23,474 bases of DNA, from NCBI GenBank assembly GCA_022561355.1, contig JADFRJ010000005.1, forward strand, positions 1 through 23,474, written 5' to 3'. The stretch's first letter is position 1, and every line of letters begins with the position of its first letter. The notes beneath the pieces are model-generated. The model was given only the letters and a program-made list of their open reading frames with translations. It was not told the DNA's origin and did no database searches. Source of the DNA: Chloroflexota bacterium (GTDB lineage Bacteria; Chloroflexota; Dehalococcoidia; DSTF01; RBG-16-68-14). The position numbers were made by a program, and so were the translations under genes. Positions 21,704-23,474 of this stretch are shown here, piece after piece.

Positions 21704-22885
21704 ATGGCTGAGGGAAGCCTTTCAGACCTACGCATTATCGATCTCACTCAGGGGATCGCTGGGCCCTACTGCACTAAGCTCTTCGCCAGCCTCGGAGCGG
21801 AAGTCATCAAGGTCGAACCGCCTGCGGGTGACGTCTCGCGGAAGTTCGGTCCCTTCCCTGACGGCAAGCCCCATCCTGAGAAGAGCGGCCTCTTCCTCCA
21901 TCTCAACACCGGCAAGAAGAGCGTGACGCTCGATCTCGAGGCGGACGCCGGTCGTTCGCTGCTCAAGAAGCTGCTCGCCGAGGCCGACATCCTCATCGAG
22001 GGCGACGGCCAGACGCGCATGGCCGAACTCGGCCTCGCCCACGACGATCTCAAGGGCGACCTGCCGAATCTCGTCTACGTATCCGTCACCCCATTCGGCT
22101 GCACAGGCCCCTACAAGGACTACCGCGGCAACAGCCTCACCGCCATGGCCATGAGCACCATCATGTACAACACAGGCGACCCCGACCGCGAGCCTCTCAC
22201 CACAGGTGGCACGCCGGCCGAATACATCGCGGGCATTCACGCCTGGATCGGCGCCCTCGCCGCCCTCGCCTATCGGGCTGAGCACGGCAAGGGTCAGCAC
22301 GTCGATGTTTCGCTCGCAGAAGCCGCCGCCTGCGCCGACGAATACAACGCCGGCATGTACGCCTTCCAAGGAGCCGTCCGGCGGCGCTTCTACTCACGCC
22401 ACGTCTTCGGTTACCCCATGGACATCATGCCCTGTAAGGACGGCCACGTCGTCGTCATACCAGGCGCCTCTGGCTTTTCTCAGCCCGGCCTCACGCCGGA
22501 GGGCACCGTCTCTTCCATGGCACTCCTCATGGAGGATCCGGAGCTCGACCAGAACCCGCTCTTCCAGAGCGGCCAGGCCCGCATGATCCAATGGAAGGAA
22601 GTCGACGAACTGATCCAGCCCTTCCTGAACACAAAGGGCTCCAAGGAGATCGTCGAGTTCGCCCAGGCGCTGCGCATGCCGTTCGCGCCGGTACCCACCG
22701 TAAAGGACCTGGTCGAGGACGAGCACCTTCAGGCTCGCGCGTTCTTCGAGCAGATCGATCATCCCGATGTCGGAGAGCTTACCTATTCGGGGGCGCCCTT
22801 CCGCATGAGTGAGACGCCGCCTTCCATCAGCCGAGCGCCCACACTGGGCGAACACAACGGAGAGTTCGATGCCCAAGGCGAGTAG
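21704..22885 (+). CDS. CaiB/BaiF-type class III CoA transferase
   Basis: Moves CoA between carboxylic acids (formyl-CoA/oxalate, carnitine, bile-acid and succinyl-CoA transferases are characterised relatives). The 393-residue product has the family opening LRIIDLTQGIAGPYCTK, GAEVIKVEPPAGD (about 31-43), NTGKKSVTLDL, YVSVTPFGCTGPY (about 125-137) and the GKGQHVDVSLAEA block (195-207). The catalytic Asp of formyl-CoA transferase would align with residue 173, where this protein has Glu (PAEYIAGIHA); such an AEY variant occurs in part of the family. Length is standard. GGAG lies six bases before the ATG, and a double stop (TAG TAA) ends it. It probably feeds acyl-CoA metabolism, in keeping with the ETF operon 8 kb away, but its acids are unknown. 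A long structured leader may precede it. Confidence 0.93.
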   Translation: MAEGSLSDLRIIDLTQGIAGPYCTKLFASLGAEVIKVEPPAGDVSRKFGPFPDGKPHPEKSGLFLHLNTGKKSVTLDLEADAGRSLLKKLLAEADILIEGDGQTRMAELGLAHDDLKGDLPNLVYVSVTPFGCTGPYKDYRGNSLTAMAMSTIMYNTGDPDREPLTTGGTPAEYIAGIHAWIGALAALAYRAEHGKGQHVDVSLAEAAACADEYNAGMYAFQGAVRRRFYSRHVFGYPMDIMPCKDGHVVVIPGASGFSQPGLTPEGTVSSMALLMEDPELDQNPLFQSGQARMIQWKEVDELIQPFLNTKGSKEIVEFAQALRMPFAPVPTVKDLVEDEHLQARAFFEQIDHPDVGELTYSGAPFRMSETPPSISRAPTLGEHNGEFDAQGE

Positions 22886-22912
22886 TAACTGAGGCGGCAC
22901 AAGGAGGTTAAA

Positions 22913-23474
22913 GTGGCCAAAAACTTCAATTGTCAGGATTGCGGCAAAGAGTTTTCGCTAGATGAAAATGTCCTTGCACGATACCCAGGATGGACTCCCA
23001 AACAGTGCCTCAACTGCAGGCCAAGACGGAGCTCAGAACCAAGACAAGACGAACGCCTTACGCCTTCGGAAACTCTCGAGCAGTTTGTGGAAGGGCCCGA
23101 AACCGGGGTATTCACAGACGGTTTCTGCGAGACGAACCCCGGCCGTGGTGGATGGGGTGCGGTAAGAGTAGTCAAAGGCCAGATACTCGCAGAGCGTTCG
23201 GGTCTCGACGACGAGGCTACAAATAACCGGATGGAACTCAAGGCTCTAATCGAGGGCTATAAGATGCTCGAGGGAGATGAGACCATCGACGTGTTCACCG
23301 ATAGCCAGCTCTGTGTCAGCACGATCACAAAATGGGCAGCTTCCTGGAAGAAGAAAGGCTGGACTCGCGGGAAGAAGCGCGAGCCTGTCAAGAACCTAGA
23401 CTTGGTTCAGGAACTATACGAACTGGCCCAAGCACACCCACTGGCCAAACTTCAATGGATAAAGGGCCACGCGG
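22913..23474 (+). CDS. rnhA: Zinc-ribbon ribonuclease HI (3'-truncated by window end)
   Basis: RNase HI cuts the RNA strand of RNA-DNA hybrids with two Mg ions. The visible 187 residues have an N-terminal zinc ribbon (Cys7, Cys10, Cys32, Cys35; CQDCGKEF and QCLNCRPRR), a charged linker (about 38-62), and an RNase HI domain from about 64. That domain carries catalytic Asp69 (FTDGFCETNPGRGGWG), Glu108 (NNRMELKALIEG), Asp130 (VFTDSQ) and His186 (IKGHA); the last Asp lies beyond the window. The KKKGWTRGKK segment (147-156) is the basic handle that grips the hybrid. GTG 22913 has AAGGAGG five bases upstream. It starts 27 bases after the CoA transferase stop. The ribbon is an extra module compared with E. 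coli RNase HI. Confidence 0.92.
   Translation, partial: MAKNFNCQDCGKEFSLDENVLARYPGWTPKQCLNCRPRRSSEPRQDERLTPSETLEQFVEGPETGVFTDGFCETNPGRGGWGAVRVVKGQILAERSGLDDEATNNRMELKALIEGYKMLEGDETIDVFTDSQLCVSTITKWAASWKKKGWTRGKKREPVKNLDLVQELYELAQAHPLAKLQWIKGHA

Overview
The window is a GC-rich chromosomal segment of ordinary bacterial housekeeping and catabolic genes. There are no transposases, integrases, tRNAs, rRNAs or CRISPR arrays. It resembles a Chloroflexota bacterium, possibly of the Dehalococcoidia/SAR202 type. The grounds are ETF, CaiB/BaiF and several hydrolases together, Thr-Pro-rich linkers on a secreted protease, frequent GTG/TTG starts, and hypothetical proteins with no close counterpart in model phyla. 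That assignment is inference from gene style, not from a marker phylogeny.

Layout. 1-2859 (+): three hydrolases in a row (amidohydrolase cut by the window edge, dienelactone hydrolase, alpha/beta hydrolase); the last two are tightly coupled behind a recognisable promoter. 2931-5156: a divergent cell-envelope pair, a LysM membrane protein (-) and an LCP-family protein (+). 5217-6816 (-): a possible 36-codon gene, ribosomal protein S20 (TTG start) and a zinc alcohol dehydrogenase. 6931-9654 (+): lipid II flippase MurJ and glycerate kinase. 9656-10246 (-): an unknown four-helix membrane protein. 10416-13633 (+): electron transfer flavoprotein beta and alpha, then two unknown proteins. 13977-17738 (-): purA, a CopD-like membrane protein, ychF and xdhC, probably read from the purA promoter. 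17939-20311 (+): a secreted subtilase with a Thr-Pro linker and a repeat-containing C-terminus. 20367-21245 (+): an unknown protein, apparently leaderless. 21246-21703: about 460 bases without a normal gene but packed with inverted repeats. 21704-23474 (+): a class III CoA transferase and a zinc-ribbon RNase HI cut by the window end.

Most notable signals outside known genes: (1) the run of stems at 21251-21669, a candidate structured RNA or cis-regulatory leader in front of the CoA transferase; (2) a two-hairpin element present twice (5177-5224 and 13677-13723) at 3' ends of genes, with a compensatory base-pair change between copies; (3) a possible 36-codon gene upstream of rpsT with its own promoter, operator-like palindrome and strong ribosome binding site; (4) a 253-base stretch (13724-13976) that looks like a decayed coding region; (5) start-site architectures without a Shine-Dalgarno, either apparently leaderless (20367) or with a hairpin beside the start codon (purA, 13049).
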